DNA from: Riemerella anatipestifer_E
GTDB taxonomy: Bacteria; Bacteroidota; Bacteroidia; Flavobacteriales; Weeksellaceae
DNA length: 64,000 nucleotides
NCBI RefSeq assembly: GCF_009932355.1
Contig: NZ_LEKU01000020.1
Location: 1-64,000 of the forward strand
Reading direction: 5' to 3'
Part shown: in pieces, positions 25,792-33,250 of the stretch
Numbering within the stretch: the stretch's first letter is position 1
Layout of the letters: each line of letters opens with the position of its first letter
Notes under the pieces: generated by a model
The model's input: only the letters and a program-made list of their open reading frames with translations
Database searches by the model: none
Told to the model about the DNA's origin: nothing
Position numbers and translations under genes: made by a program

Positions 25792-27555
25792 ATGGATATT
25801 AAAGAATATATAAAAGAAAGTATTGCTCAAGTTGTGGAGTCTGTATATGGACTCCAGAATATAACTTTGGAAGTACAAGAAAATAAAACAGATTTTGAAG
25901 GAGATTTTACGGTGGTAATATTTCCTTTGGTGAAACAGCTTAAGAAGAGCCCAGATGTGTTGGGGCAAGAGATAGGAGAGGCTTTAATAAATTCTAGCGA
26001 TTTTGTAGAGAACTTTAATGTAGTTAAAGGTTTTCTTAATCTTAAAATTAAAAATAAATACTTTATAGAAAGTTTTAAAGCAGAAGAGCGAAATTTTGGA
26101 ATAGTTACACCAAAGCACCAAACCGTAATGGTGGAATATTCTTCTCCCAATACTAATAAACCACTCCATTTAGGGCATATTAGAAATATTCTTTTGGGTT
26201 ATTCAGTCGCTCAAATACTGAAAGAAGCAGGGTACGATGTTATCAAAACTCAAATTGTTAACGATAGAGGAATCCATATCTGTAAGTCTATGTTGGCGTG
26301 GGAAAAGTTTGGTAATGGTGAAACCCCTGCTGATTCAGGGCTGAAGGGAGATAAGCTAGTAGGAAATTACTATGTTAAATTTGACCAAGAGTACAAGAAA
26401 GAAATCCAAAATCTTGTAGAAAATGGTTTAGGAGAAGACGAAGCTAAAAAGCAAGCTCCAATTTTTGTGGAAGCACAAAAGATGCTTCTAGATTGGGAGC
26501 AAGAAAATCCTCAGGTGCGTGAATTGTGGCAGAAGATGAATCAATGGGTTTACGATGGCTTTGGAGAAACTTATAAAAGATTAGGCGTTGATTTTGACCA
26601 AATCCAATACGAAAGTAATACCTATATATTAGGCAAAGATTTAATACAAGAAGGACTTTCTAAAGGAGTATTGTATCAGAAAGAAGACGGCTCAGTATGG
26701 TGTGATTTATCTGATGAAGGTTTAGACCAAAAGTTATTATTGCGTAGTGACGGTACTTCCGTTTATATGACGCAGGATTTAGGAACAGCGGTGGAACGCT
26801 TTAAACAAAACGATATACAAAAACTGATTTACACCGTAGGAAACGAGCAAGACTATCACTTCCAAGTGCTGTTTAAAATCTTGAAAAAACTAGGATATGA
26901 TTGGGCAGAGCATCTGTATCACCTTTCTTATGGTATGGTGGAATTGCCACATGGAAAGATGAAATCAAGAGAGGGAACAGTGGTAGATGCAGACGATTTA
27001 ATGCAGGAAATGTACCTCACGGCTAAAGAAAAAGCTCAAGAACTAGGGAAACTAGAACATTTGCCAGAAGAGGATAAGGAGCGTTCTTACGAGATTGTAG
27101 GGCAGGGAGCTCTTAAGTATTATATGCTCAAAGTAGATCCTAAGAAGAAGATGTTGTTTAATCCAGAGGAGAGTATAGATTTTAATGGTAACACAGGACC
27201 ATTTATCCAATATACTTATGCTAGAATCCAATCGTTGTTAGAAAAAGCAGGTTATGAACCACAGGATTTAGCAGAGGATATAGAAATCAATGCTTATGAA
27301 AAAGAGCTTATAACGCATTTGGGTAACTTTAAAACAGTAGTTTCTAAGGCGGCGGAAACGCTTAGTCCAGCACAATTGGCTAATTATATTTATGATTTAG
27401 TAAAATCGTATAATTCTTTTTATCAGAATAATCCTATTCTTAATCAGGAAGATGCGGCGGTTAAAAACTTGCGTCTGAAACTATCTGCTCTTACAGCTAA
27501 AACTATTAAGAGAGGTCTAGAATTACTAGGCATTGGTGTGGTAAACAGAATGTAA
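25792..27555 (+). CDS. argS: Arginyl-tRNA synthetase (587 aa)
   Basis: Class I synthetase charging tRNA-Arg. The N-terminal tRNA-recognition (Add1) domain occupies about residues 1-105; the HIGH signature is seen as NKPLHLGHIRNI near 122; the KMSKS region is represented by GKMKSREGTVV near 385; the C-terminal anticodon-binding DALR domain starts near 450 and ends in the usual ...GLELLGIGVVNRM tail. Full length. Own -7 box and a terminator downstream shared with mtaB. Confidence 0.96.
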   Translation: MDIKEYIKESIAQVVESVYGLQNITLEVQENKTDFEGDFTVVIFPLVKQLKKSPDVLGQEIGEALINSSDFVENFNVVKGFLNLKIKNKYFIESFKAEERNFGIVTPKHQTVMVEYSSPNTNKPLHLGHIRNILLGYSVAQILKEAGYDVIKTQIVNDRGIHICKSMLAWEKFGNGETPADSGLKGDKLVGNYYVKFDQEYKKEIQNLVENGLGEDEAKKQAPIFVEAQKMLLDWEQENPQVRELWQKMNQWVYDGFGETYKRLGVDFDQIQYESNTYILGKDLIQEGLSKGVLYQKEDGSVWCDLSDEGLDQKLLLRSDGTSVYMTQDLGTAVERFKQNDIQKLIYTVGNEQDYHFQVLFKILKKLGYDWAEHLYHLSYGMVELPHGKMKSREGTVVDADDLMQEMYLTAKEKAQELGKLEHLPEEDKERSYEIVGQGALKYYMLKVDPKKKMLFNPEESIDFNGNTGPFIQYTYARIQSLLEKAGYEPQDLAEDIEINAYEKELITHLGNFKTVVSKAAETLSPAQLANYIYDLVKSYNSFYQNNPILNQEDAAVKNLRLKLSALTAKTIKRGLELLGIGVVNRM

Positions 27556-27576
27556 ATAAGGATTAAAACCAACAAT

Positions 27577-27611
27577 AAAGCCTCACAAATTTGTGAGGCT
27601 TTTGTTTTTTA
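27577..27611. terminator. Terminator between argS and mtaB
   Basis: Palindrome with arm AAAGCCTCACAAA and its complement, followed by a T run on the plus strand; the mtaB stop overlaps its right edge, so it may act in both directions. Confidence 0.82.
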
Positions 27612-28955
27612 GGCATTCTCTAAAAACTGTTCAAAAGAAGAACTGACCGATACTGTACCGTCTGCTTCTATTTTATTGAGCTTTAATGTTTCTACTTGAT
27701 TAACGGAACTTTGGTCAAAAGGCTTCTTTACCCTTACATAATTTTCCGTAAATCCGAACATCATACCGTCTTTATTTTCGTGTTCCCAAAGGATAGGCAA
27801 TGTTTTCCCAAGTTGAGACTGATAAAAAGCCATCTTTTTCTTCTCGGATAGAATCCTAAGCATTTTGTTTCTCTTTTTTCTTTCGGAGATAGGCACTACA
27901 CCGTCCATTGCTACGGCTTCGGTATTTTCCCTTTCAGAATAAGTAAAAATATGGAGGTAAGAGATAGGCAACTCATTTAGGAAATGGTAGGTTTCTAAAA
28001 AACGCTCTTCCGTTTCTCCGGGGAACCCCACAATTACATCTACCCCAATGGCTGCGTTAGGCATTACAGATTTTATGGTGTCTATTCTATCTCTGTACAG
28101 CTTAGTGAGGTAGCGGCGTTTCATTCTTTTGAGGAGTTCATCACTACCAGATTGCAACGGAATATGAAAATGAGGCACAAACCTTTTGCTTTTGGCAACC
28201 AATTCTATACTTTCATTTTTTAATAAGTTAGGTTCTATAGACGAAATTCTAATGCGTTCAATCCCTTCCACTTTGTCTAATTCTGTGATGAGGTCTAGAA
28301 AGGTATGCTCGTGTTTCTTATTACCAAATTCTCCTTTGCCATAATCACCAATATTCACTCCTGTTAAAACAATTTCCTTGATGTCTTTAGCAGCGATTTC
28401 TTGAGCGTTTTTAATCACATTTTCTATAGTGTCAGACCTAGAAATGCCTCGTGCTAGAGGTATGGTGCAGTAAGTACACTTATAGTCGCAACCGTCTTGT
28501 ACCTTTAGAAAGGCTCTCGTGCGGTCTCCTATGGAATAAGAACCAATGAAAAAATCGGCTTCCTCTATTTCGCAAGAGTGAACGATACCCTTGTTGTGAG
28601 TTTTTTCTAAATCTTCTAAGTAGCTTAAGATATTAAACTTCTCTTTAGCTCCCAGTACCAAATCCACCCCTTCTATTTTAGAAATTTCTTCGGGTTTGAG
28701 CTGAGCATAACAACCGACAATCACCACCAATCCTTCGGGGTTGGCTTTCATAGCTCTTTTTACATGTATTTTGCACTCACGGTCGGCATTTTCTGTTACC
28801 GAACAGGTATTGATTATATAGACATCGGCTCTATCATCAAAATTCACTTTCTGATAACCCGCATCAGACAGTTGTCTAGCGATGGTGGAAGTTTCAGCGA
28901 AATTAAGTTTACAGCCTAAAGTATGGTAAGCCGCTGTTTTAGAATTAGCACTCAT
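27609..28955 (-). CDS. mtaB: tRNA t6A37 methylthiotransferase, MiaB/RimO family (448 aa)
   Basis: Adds a methylthio group to t6A37 of ANN-decoding tRNAs to give ms2t6A. N-terminal UPF0004 domain with three cluster Cys (HTLGCKLN at 15, INTCSVTE near 51, VGCYAQ near 85), radical SAM core with CDYKCTYC near 152, and a C-terminal TRAM domain (about 370-440). The sequence (LGCKLNFAET, ENADRECK) is of the MtaB rather than the MiaB or RimO branch. Convergent with argS; divergent from module copy 1. Confidence 0.9.
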   Translation of the reverse strand: MSANSKTAAYHTLGCKLNFAETSTIARQLSDAGYQKVNFDDRADVYIINTCSVTENADRECKIHVKRAMKANPEGLVVIVGCYAQLKPEEISKIEGVDLVLGAKEKFNILSYLEDLEKTHNKGIVHSCEIEEADFFIGSYSIGDRTRAFLKVQDGCDYKCTYCTIPLARGISRSDTIENVIKNAQEIAAKDIKEIVLTGVNIGDYGKGEFGNKKHEHTFLDLITELDKVEGIERIRISSIEPNLLKNESIELVAKSKRFVPHFHIPLQSGSDELLKRMKRRYLTKLYRDRIDTIKSVMPNAAIGVDVIVGFPGETEERFLETYHFLNELPISYLHIFTYSERENTEAVAMDGVVPISERKKRNKMLRILSEKKKMAFYQSQLGKTLPILWEHENKDGMMFGFTENYVRVKKPFDQSSVNQVETLKLNKIEADGTVSVSSSFEQFLENA

Positions 28956-28972
28956 GACAAAAATTAAGTCTG

Positions 28973-28980
28973 CAAATTTA
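28973..28980 (-). promoter_or_regulatory. Candidate -7 box for mtaB
   Basis: Minus-strand TAAATTTG, 17 nt before the start codon. Confidence 0.45.
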
Positions 28981-29091
28981 GTGATTTTTATATAGATAAA
29001 AACTATCCGTAGCTGGGATACTTTAAGGGAGGTAGTGAGGCTTTAACTTGAGGTGTGGTCAATTTTTAGAGAATAAAATCTCTCTAAAAAC

Positions 29092-29122
29092 TTGCGTACT
29101 TTAACAAAAGGTTATAAGTTTG
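29092..29122 (+). promoter_or_regulatory. Promoter of the copy-1 leader RNA (TTG-N20-TAAGTTTG)
   Basis: TTG at 29092-29094, 20-nt spacer, TAAGTTTG at 29115-29122. Module copy 2 has the same arrangement with the same 20-nt spacer at 54603-54573, although the surrounding bases differ, which supports both as real promoters. Confidence 0.75.
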
Positions 29123-29209
29123 CTTCATATTTATGCTACACCGTATCAATTACATACAAGAAAATGCAAAAAACCTACACAAAAATTTGGTAGTTCCAAA
29201 TAATTGTGT

Positions 29210-29228
29210 ACACACACACACACACACA
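29210..29228 (+). repeat. (AC)9 microsatellite inside the leader RNA
   Basis: Nine AC dinucleotides plus one A. The corresponding position of copy 2 has about four (54485-54475 on the minus strand), so the tract differs in length between copies. Confidence 0.85.
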
Positions 29229-29460
29229 GATAGTTTCGTGGGTATGTGTCCGATTATTTAGAAAATTACTTAGACTTTTATCGTTAAAACAAAATATTAT
29301 TCCGCCAATTTTTATTGGGGGCTTTTGGTGTTTATACCATTCTAATTTTAGCTTTCATCAATATTTACTAAAAGCACCATTGTTTTGTCTTAAAACATGG
29401 TCGTTCTTGTTGGGTGCTTTTAGTGTTCAGAAAGGGAGCCTTTGCTTTCTTTCTGCTTTA

Positions 29461-29507
29461 GCCTTTCCTCTCGTTTTGTGTGTGTTTAGAGGGGGAAGGC
29501 GTTTTTT
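29461..29507 (+). terminator. Intrinsic terminator within the copy-1 leader
   Basis: Stem GCCTTTCCTCT with AGAGGGGGAAGGC, loop containing TGTGTGTGTTT (29477-29487), then six T. In copy 2 the stem is GCCTTTCC/GGAAAGGC; the copy-1 change leaves a G-U pair. It ends about 144 nt before the HU-like gene. Confidence 0.75.
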
Positions 29508-29610
29508 AAGGTTAGAGGTGAGATATGAGAGATTAGAACTTAGTATAGCCTCATCAGCCCTTAAGACTAATCTCCAACCTCTAATAGCCACCAACCATTT
29601 AACAACTAAC

Positions 29611-29638
29611 ATCTAATATCTAACATCTAACATCTAAA
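29611..29638 (+). repeat. Four tandem heptamers ATCTAAY/A before the HU-like gene
   Basis: ATCTAAT, ATCTAAC, ATCTAAC, ATCTAAA in direct succession, ending 12 nt before the ATG at 29651. Related, less regular CTAAT/CTAAC words fill 29570-29610. Copy 2 lacks the perfect tandem array. Confidence 0.8.
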
Positions 29639-29650
29639 AACTAAATCTTT

Positions 29651-30034
29651 ATGCCAATCAAGTACAAAGTCATTCAGAAAGGGCAACCAGGAGTTGCCGG
29701 TGGAGGCGAGAAAAAATACTACGCTTCTGCTAATGTAGTCAGCGAAAAAACTTTAGCAGGTCTGACTAAAGACATTGAGAAAATCTCTACCGTGAGTGGA
29801 GCAGACATCAGAGCAGTGCTTTACGCCCTCGTAGATGTAATGCAGTCTTCTCTAGCAGATGGACAGATTATCCGCTTAGGCGAACTGGGTAGTATGAGAG
29901 TCAGCATCAGTAGCGAGGGTAAAGCCAAAGAGGAGGAAGTGACCTCAGCAGCTATTAAAAGTGCCAAGGTGGTATTTACCCCAGGTTCTGACCTGAAAAA
30001 GATGCTGGCAACGCTAAGCTACGAAAAGCTCTAG
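29651..30034 (+). CDS. HU-like DNA-binding protein (127 aa)
   Basis: The family is the Bacteroidota-specific HU-like group: an N-terminal extension (MPIKYKVIQKGQPGVAGGG, then KKYYA) followed by a histone-like HU/IHF fold with helices (LTKDIEKISTVSGADIRAVL, then YALVDVMQSSLADGQIIRLG) and beta arms (ELGSMRVSISSEG, KVVFTPGSDLKKML). Such proteins bind and bend DNA. It follows the leader RNA by about 144 nt and precedes the surface-protein gene by 170 nt, in the same orientation. The paralogue in copy 2 is disrupted by a 2-nt deletion, so this is the only intact copy in the window. Whether it controls its own module is unknown. Confidence 0.85.
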   Translation: MPIKYKVIQKGQPGVAGGGEKKYYASANVVSEKTLAGLTKDIEKISTVSGADIRAVLYALVDVMQSSLADGQIIRLGELGSMRVSISSEGKAKEEEVTSAAIKSAKVVFTPGSDLKKMLATLSYEKL

Positions 30035-30040
30035 CAGAGG

Positions 30041-30135
30041 GAGATAAAACCGCACGTGTGAAAAAAAAATCCGCAGGCGTGCGGTTGGGTAACCACAGGC
30101 GTGCAAATTTAAACGAGACGCCTGCGGTTTTAAGC
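30041..30135 (+). promoter_or_regulatory. GC-rich hairpin spacer between the HU-like and surface genes
   Basis: CCGCAGGCGT (30071-30080) and ACGCCTGCGG (about 30118-30127) are exact complements, and a second near-repeat GCGTGC / GCACGTG lies around them. The GC content is well above the surroundings. Copy 2 has an unrelated but also palindromic spacer here. Possible terminator, attenuator or protein-binding site. Confidence 0.55.
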
Positions 30136-30204
30136 CCAAAGGAAATCAAGAAAAAAACGGTTACGAGAAAAATAAATCATTAACAATTTTTAAAATTAAA
30201 TATT

Positions 30205-32196
30205 ATGAAAACAACAGCTACAAAATTAAGTGTACTCGCCTTTTTAGGTTTAGGCATGGTGGCTTATGGGCAAAGCGGAAAAGTAGGGGTTAATACCTCC
30301 TCGCCTAGAGCTACTTTAGATGTTCAGCCTAGTGCAACCAATAGCCAAGGTGACGCCAAAACTAACGAAGGGATTTTAGCTCCCCAATTAAGTAAAACTC
30401 GTGTGGCAAATATCGAAGCTCCTGTAGAAGGGACTCTAGTGTATGTAATAGATGACGCTAATAAAACCAACGGTACTATAGGTGCCTACAAAGGTACTGA
30501 CCCTAAAGTAGCTAAAATTACAGAAAAGGGTTATTACTATTACAACGGTACAGAATGGGTGAAAAGTGCATCAGGAAGCCTAGACCAAGAGTGGATACAT
30601 AATGGCATAGATGCTATTTATGCGAAAAAAGCAAAAGGTAATAACCCTTCTAACATTTTTGAAATATTAGATAATGGCAAGGTTTATATTAATCAGGGAG
30701 GAGTCGATTGGACTACACTTGTAAATGATAGTGGGCAGCCTACTTTATCCGCAAATCCAAGAGGAAATAATCTTAACTCTGTTTTTCAAAGTAGTGACAT
30801 ACTCCCTTTAAACACTTTAGGAATTGATTATAACAATAGTGGTGGAAGGGGTTATGTTTTTAATTCATTGACTTCTATATTGAAAGAGAATCATACTACC
30901 TCTTCTGATGGAGTGAGTAATTTAAAATCCTACACAGGGTCGTCATATAGTTTGATTAATAACGATTTAACTTCCCGTATACTTAGGCAATCTGCAGTTT
31001 TTTTCTCATCTTCAATGGGTAGAAGTTCAACAGGGCGTATTGATGAGTTAAGAGGTGTTCTTGCTCAAGCAAGTAATAATTCTTCTGGACATGGATATGT
31101 TATATCAGGTGTTCATTCAGATGCTAGTGTTGGTGGAGAAGTAGGTGCTACCGCAAGAGAATTGAGAGGGGTGTACGGTGCAGGTTATCAGCAATATAAT
31201 GCTAGTGCAGATATTATTAAAGGAGGTCATTTTTATGGTCTTTCTCGATGGACATCTAACCCAACCGAACAAATTATAGGTGTATATGCTGAAGCTTCAA
31301 ACAGTAAAGAGAAAGGTCTATACCCTGGTCAAATTGAAGGTACTGCCAATGTAACTAATAGAATGGCAGGAGGGGTTTTTGTATCTGCAGCTAGAGCAAA
31401 TGCAACTTATAATAGTATTTTTGGAACTCATACAGTTAATATCGTTGAGAATGATGCAACTGTATCAACAGGAATGATAGCTTCGCTTAATAGGAATGAA
31501 ATTAAAAATACTACCCCTCACAATTTTGTGTTTGCTGGAATGTTTGAAAATGTTTTAGCAGGTACTGGTGTCGTGACTAATTTGTCGGGAGTAGTTTCAA
31601 GGTTGTTGTCGCAGAAAGTTAATCAATCGGTTGGTGCTTATATGGCATTTCGTTCGGATCTTGGATCTACAGGAGCTATAAATTTACAAGGGTCAATAGA
31701 TAATTATTATGATTTTTATACATCATCAGCACCTGCTCAAGCGAAAAATAAGTATGGCTTTTATATACAAGGAGATAACAAAATAAATTTTTTAGAAGGT
31801 TCTCTAGGTGTTGGAACTGCAGCTCCATCAGAAAAACTAGAAGTTGTGGGTAATGTTAAAGCTACAGGCTTTATAGGAGCTAATGCCGCTATCTTCCCAG
31901 ACTATGTATTCCAAAAGTATTATACAGGTACTTCTAGTCTCAAGGCAGACTATAGCTTTAAAACCCTTAGTCAAGTAGAAGACTTTGTAAAGACCAATGG
32001 GCATTTGCCAGGGTATCAATCTGCCGCAGAAATTAAAAAGCAAGGTTATATAGACCTTATGGCAACTCAGCTTACCAATGTAGAGAAGATAGAAGAGCTT
32101 TACTTACACCTTTTAGAAAAAGACAAAGAGGTAAAAGCACTCAAAGCAGAGATTACAGAGCTTAAATCTTTAGTAAAAGACCTATTGGCTAAGTAA
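30205..32196 (+). CDS. Exported fibre-like surface protein with variable centre (663 aa)
   Basis: Signal peptide (MKTTATKLSVLAFLGLGMVAYGQ) and conserved N-terminal block to about residue 122 (GKVGVNTSSPRATLDVQP ... GYYYYNGTEWVK), then a centre of about 400 residues rich in G, S, N and Y with strand-turn periodicity (for example LRGVYGAGYQQYN, IIGVYAEASNSK), then GVGTAAPSEKLEV and a conserved C-terminal block (LSQVEDFVKTNGHLPGYQSA) ending in a coiled coil (EKDKEVKALKAEITELKSLV). The G(I/V)GT-x-x-P-x-x-x-L-x-V motifs and terminal coiled coil are those of tail-fibre-like Bacteroidota surface proteins whose ends trimerise or assist folding. Copy 2 shares both ends but not the centre. Surface location and trimer are inferences. 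Confidence 0.8.
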   Translation: MKTTATKLSVLAFLGLGMVAYGQSGKVGVNTSSPRATLDVQPSATNSQGDAKTNEGILAPQLSKTRVANIEAPVEGTLVYVIDDANKTNGTIGAYKGTDPKVAKITEKGYYYYNGTEWVKSASGSLDQEWIHNGIDAIYAKKAKGNNPSNIFEILDNGKVYINQGGVDWTTLVNDSGQPTLSANPRGNNLNSVFQSSDILPLNTLGIDYNNSGGRGYVFNSLTSILKENHTTSSDGVSNLKSYTGSSYSLINNDLTSRILRQSAVFFSSSMGRSSTGRIDELRGVLAQASNNSSGHGYVISGVHSDASVGGEVGATARELRGVYGAGYQQYNASADIIKGGHFYGLSRWTSNPTEQIIGVYAEASNSKEKGLYPGQIEGTANVTNRMAGGVFVSAARANATYNSIFGTHTVNIVENDATVSTGMIASLNRNEIKNTTPHNFVFAGMFENVLAGTGVVTNLSGVVSRLLSQKVNQSVGAYMAFRSDLGSTGAINLQGSIDNYYDFYTSSAPAQAKNKYGFYIQGDNKINFLEGSLGVGTAAPSEKLEVVGNVKATGFIGANAAIFPDYVFQKYYTGTSSLKADYSFKTLSQVEDFVKTNGHLPGYQSAAEIKKQGYIDLMATQLTNVEKIEELYLHLLEKDKEVKALKAEITELKSLVKDLLAK

Positions 32197-32214
32197 CTTT
32201 ATAGGTTCAAAACC

Positions 32215-32242
32215 AAAATTCCCTCCATTTGGAGGGAATTTT
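32215..32242. terminator. Terminator after surface gene copy 1
   Basis: Arms AAAATTCCCTCC and GGAGGGAATTTT with an ATTT loop; a related hairpin with the same TCCCTCC core ends copy 2. It lies between convergent genes. Confidence 0.85.
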
Positions 32243-32263
32243 ATTATTGTAAAAAGGTTAGTG

Positions 32264-33142
32264 TTAACTGCCTTTTTTTGCCTTTATCATTATTTCTAGG
32301 GCGTCCCACATTTCGGCAGGGATTTGTTCTAACATATTAAATTCCCCAGCACCCTGTAGCCATTCGCCACCGTCTATGGTAATTACTTCTCCATTGATGT
32401 AAGCTGAAAAATCAGAAACCAAATAAGCCGCAAGGTTTGCCAACTCTTGGTGTTCGCCTACTCTTCGTAGAGGAACTTTTTTTCTCATATCAAACTTCTC
32501 AGCAAGGTCTCCTGGGAGTAAGCGTTCCCATGCTCCTTTGGTAGGGAACGGTCCTGGGGCTATCGCATTAAATCTAATGCCGTACTTTGCCCATTCCACA
32601 GCAAGGCTTCTTGTCATTGCCAATACACCTGCTTTAGCACAAGCTGAAGGTACTACATAGCCAGAGCCTGTCCAAGAATAAGTGGTAACAATATTAAGTA
32701 CAGTCCCTTCTTGTTTTTCTTCAATCCAATGCTTGCCAATAGATAGAGTACAGTTTTTAGTTCCTTTTAATACAATATCAATAATGACATCAAAAGCGTT
32801 GGCAGATAGCCTTTCGGTAGGCGAGATAAAGTTCCCCGCAGCATTATTTACTAAAATATCTATCTTTCCGAAAGTTTTTAGGGCTTCCGCTTTCATTGCT
32901 TCCACTTCATCGTAATTTCTGACATCACAAGCGAGTGGCAATACTGTACCTCCAGTGGCGTTTTCTAGTTCTGCAGCTGTGTTTTTTAGTTTGTCTAAAT
33001 CTCTAGAAGTAATGACCACTTTAGCCCCTAATTCTAAGAAATATTTTGACATGGCTTTTCCTAATCCGCTACCGCCACCTGTTACAATGGCTACTTTATC
33101 TTTAAGAGCATTCTCTTTGAGCATAGAATCTGTATAGTTCAT
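32264..33142 (-). CDS. SDR-family oxidoreductase, 2,4-dienoyl-CoA reductase-like (292 aa)
   Basis: Rossmann fold with the cofactor motif VTGGGSGLGKAM near residue 20, CDVRNYDEV near 72 and NNAAGNFISPTERLS near 98. At the position of the classical YxxxK catalytic pair the sequence is SACAK (near 168-172), with Lys but no Tyr. This loss and the NNAAGNFI wording are characteristic of the dienoyl-CoA reductase branch, which uses different residues, rather than of ketoacyl reductases. Substrates would be unsaturated acyl-CoAs from fatty-acid breakdown, using NADPH. Convergent with the surface gene; downstream of the M16 peptidase, but a terminator lies between. Confidence 0.8.
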   Translation of the reverse strand: MNYTDSMLKENALKDKVAIVTGGGSGLGKAMSKYFLELGAKVVITSRDLDKLKNTAAELENATGGTVLPLACDVRNYDEVEAMKAEALKTFGKIDILVNNAAGNFISPTERLSANAFDVIIDIVLKGTKNCTLSIGKHWIEEKQEGTVLNIVTTYSWTGSGYVVPSACAKAGVLAMTRSLAVEWAKYGIRFNAIAPGPFPTKGAWERLLPGDLAEKFDMRKKVPLRRVGEHQELANLAAYLVSDFSAYINGEVITIDGGEWLQGAGEFNMLEQIPAEMWDALEIMIKAKKGS

Positions 33143-33194
33143 TTTGAATTAAATTTAGGTCTAAAGTTAAATAAAATCTTTTAGAGTAAAGGAC

Positions 33195-33225
33195 AAAAAA
33201 AGCCGAAACAATTATGTTTCGACTT
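33195..33225 (-). terminator. Terminator of the pyrC-M16 peptidase unit
   Basis: On the minus strand, AGTCGAAAC and GTTTCGGCT form a stem with one mismatch, followed by seven T. Confidence 0.78.
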
Positions 33226-33250
33226 CTTTTGCCTTAAGCGGAGGATTAGT

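Larger units (their letters stand above)
29128..29507 (+). ncRNA. Structured leader RNA, copy 1 (about 370-380 nt)
   Basis: From the predicted start just after the promoter to the T run at 29502-29507. It is strongly conserved with the inverted copy at 54567-54199 although it carries no shared open reading frame (an early ATG reads 9 codons in copy 1 and stops at once in copy 2). Hairpins seen in both copies: ATTTGG/CCAAAT near 29189-29206 with a changed loop; CCAAT/ATTGG near 29304-29318; an outer stem CTAAAAGCACC (29368-29378) with GGTGCTTTTAG (29413-29423), enclosing CCAT-T-GTTTT/AAAAC-ATGG; and the terminator hairpin 29461-29500. An AC tract at 29210-29228 is complementary to the GT tract in the terminator loop. 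It could be an attenuated leader of the HU-like gene or an independent small RNA. Confidence 0.65.
29140..32242 (+). repeat. Module copy 1 (leader RNA, HU-like gene, surface-protein gene)
   Basis: Homologous in inverted orientation to 51977-54560. High similarity covers the leader (about 29145-29540), the HU-like gene (29651-30034), the 28 nt before and about 350 nt after the surface gene start (30177-30560), and the 3' part of that gene (about 31810-32110). Not similar: the HU-to-surface-gene spacer and the middle of the surface gene. Confidence 0.85.

Noticed and set aside
29206..29616. Open frame of 136 codons across the copy-1 leader RNA, with a similar 72-codon frame in copy 2
   Set aside because: It begins inside the AC microsatellite, crosses the terminator hairpin and the heptamer region, and has no signal or domain. 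The similarity between copies is explained by conserved DNA/RNA structure.
29603..29645. Possible CRISPR-like direct repeats
   Set aside because: Units are seven bases, in direct contact and without spacers; no cas genes are nearby. This is a simple tandem repeat.
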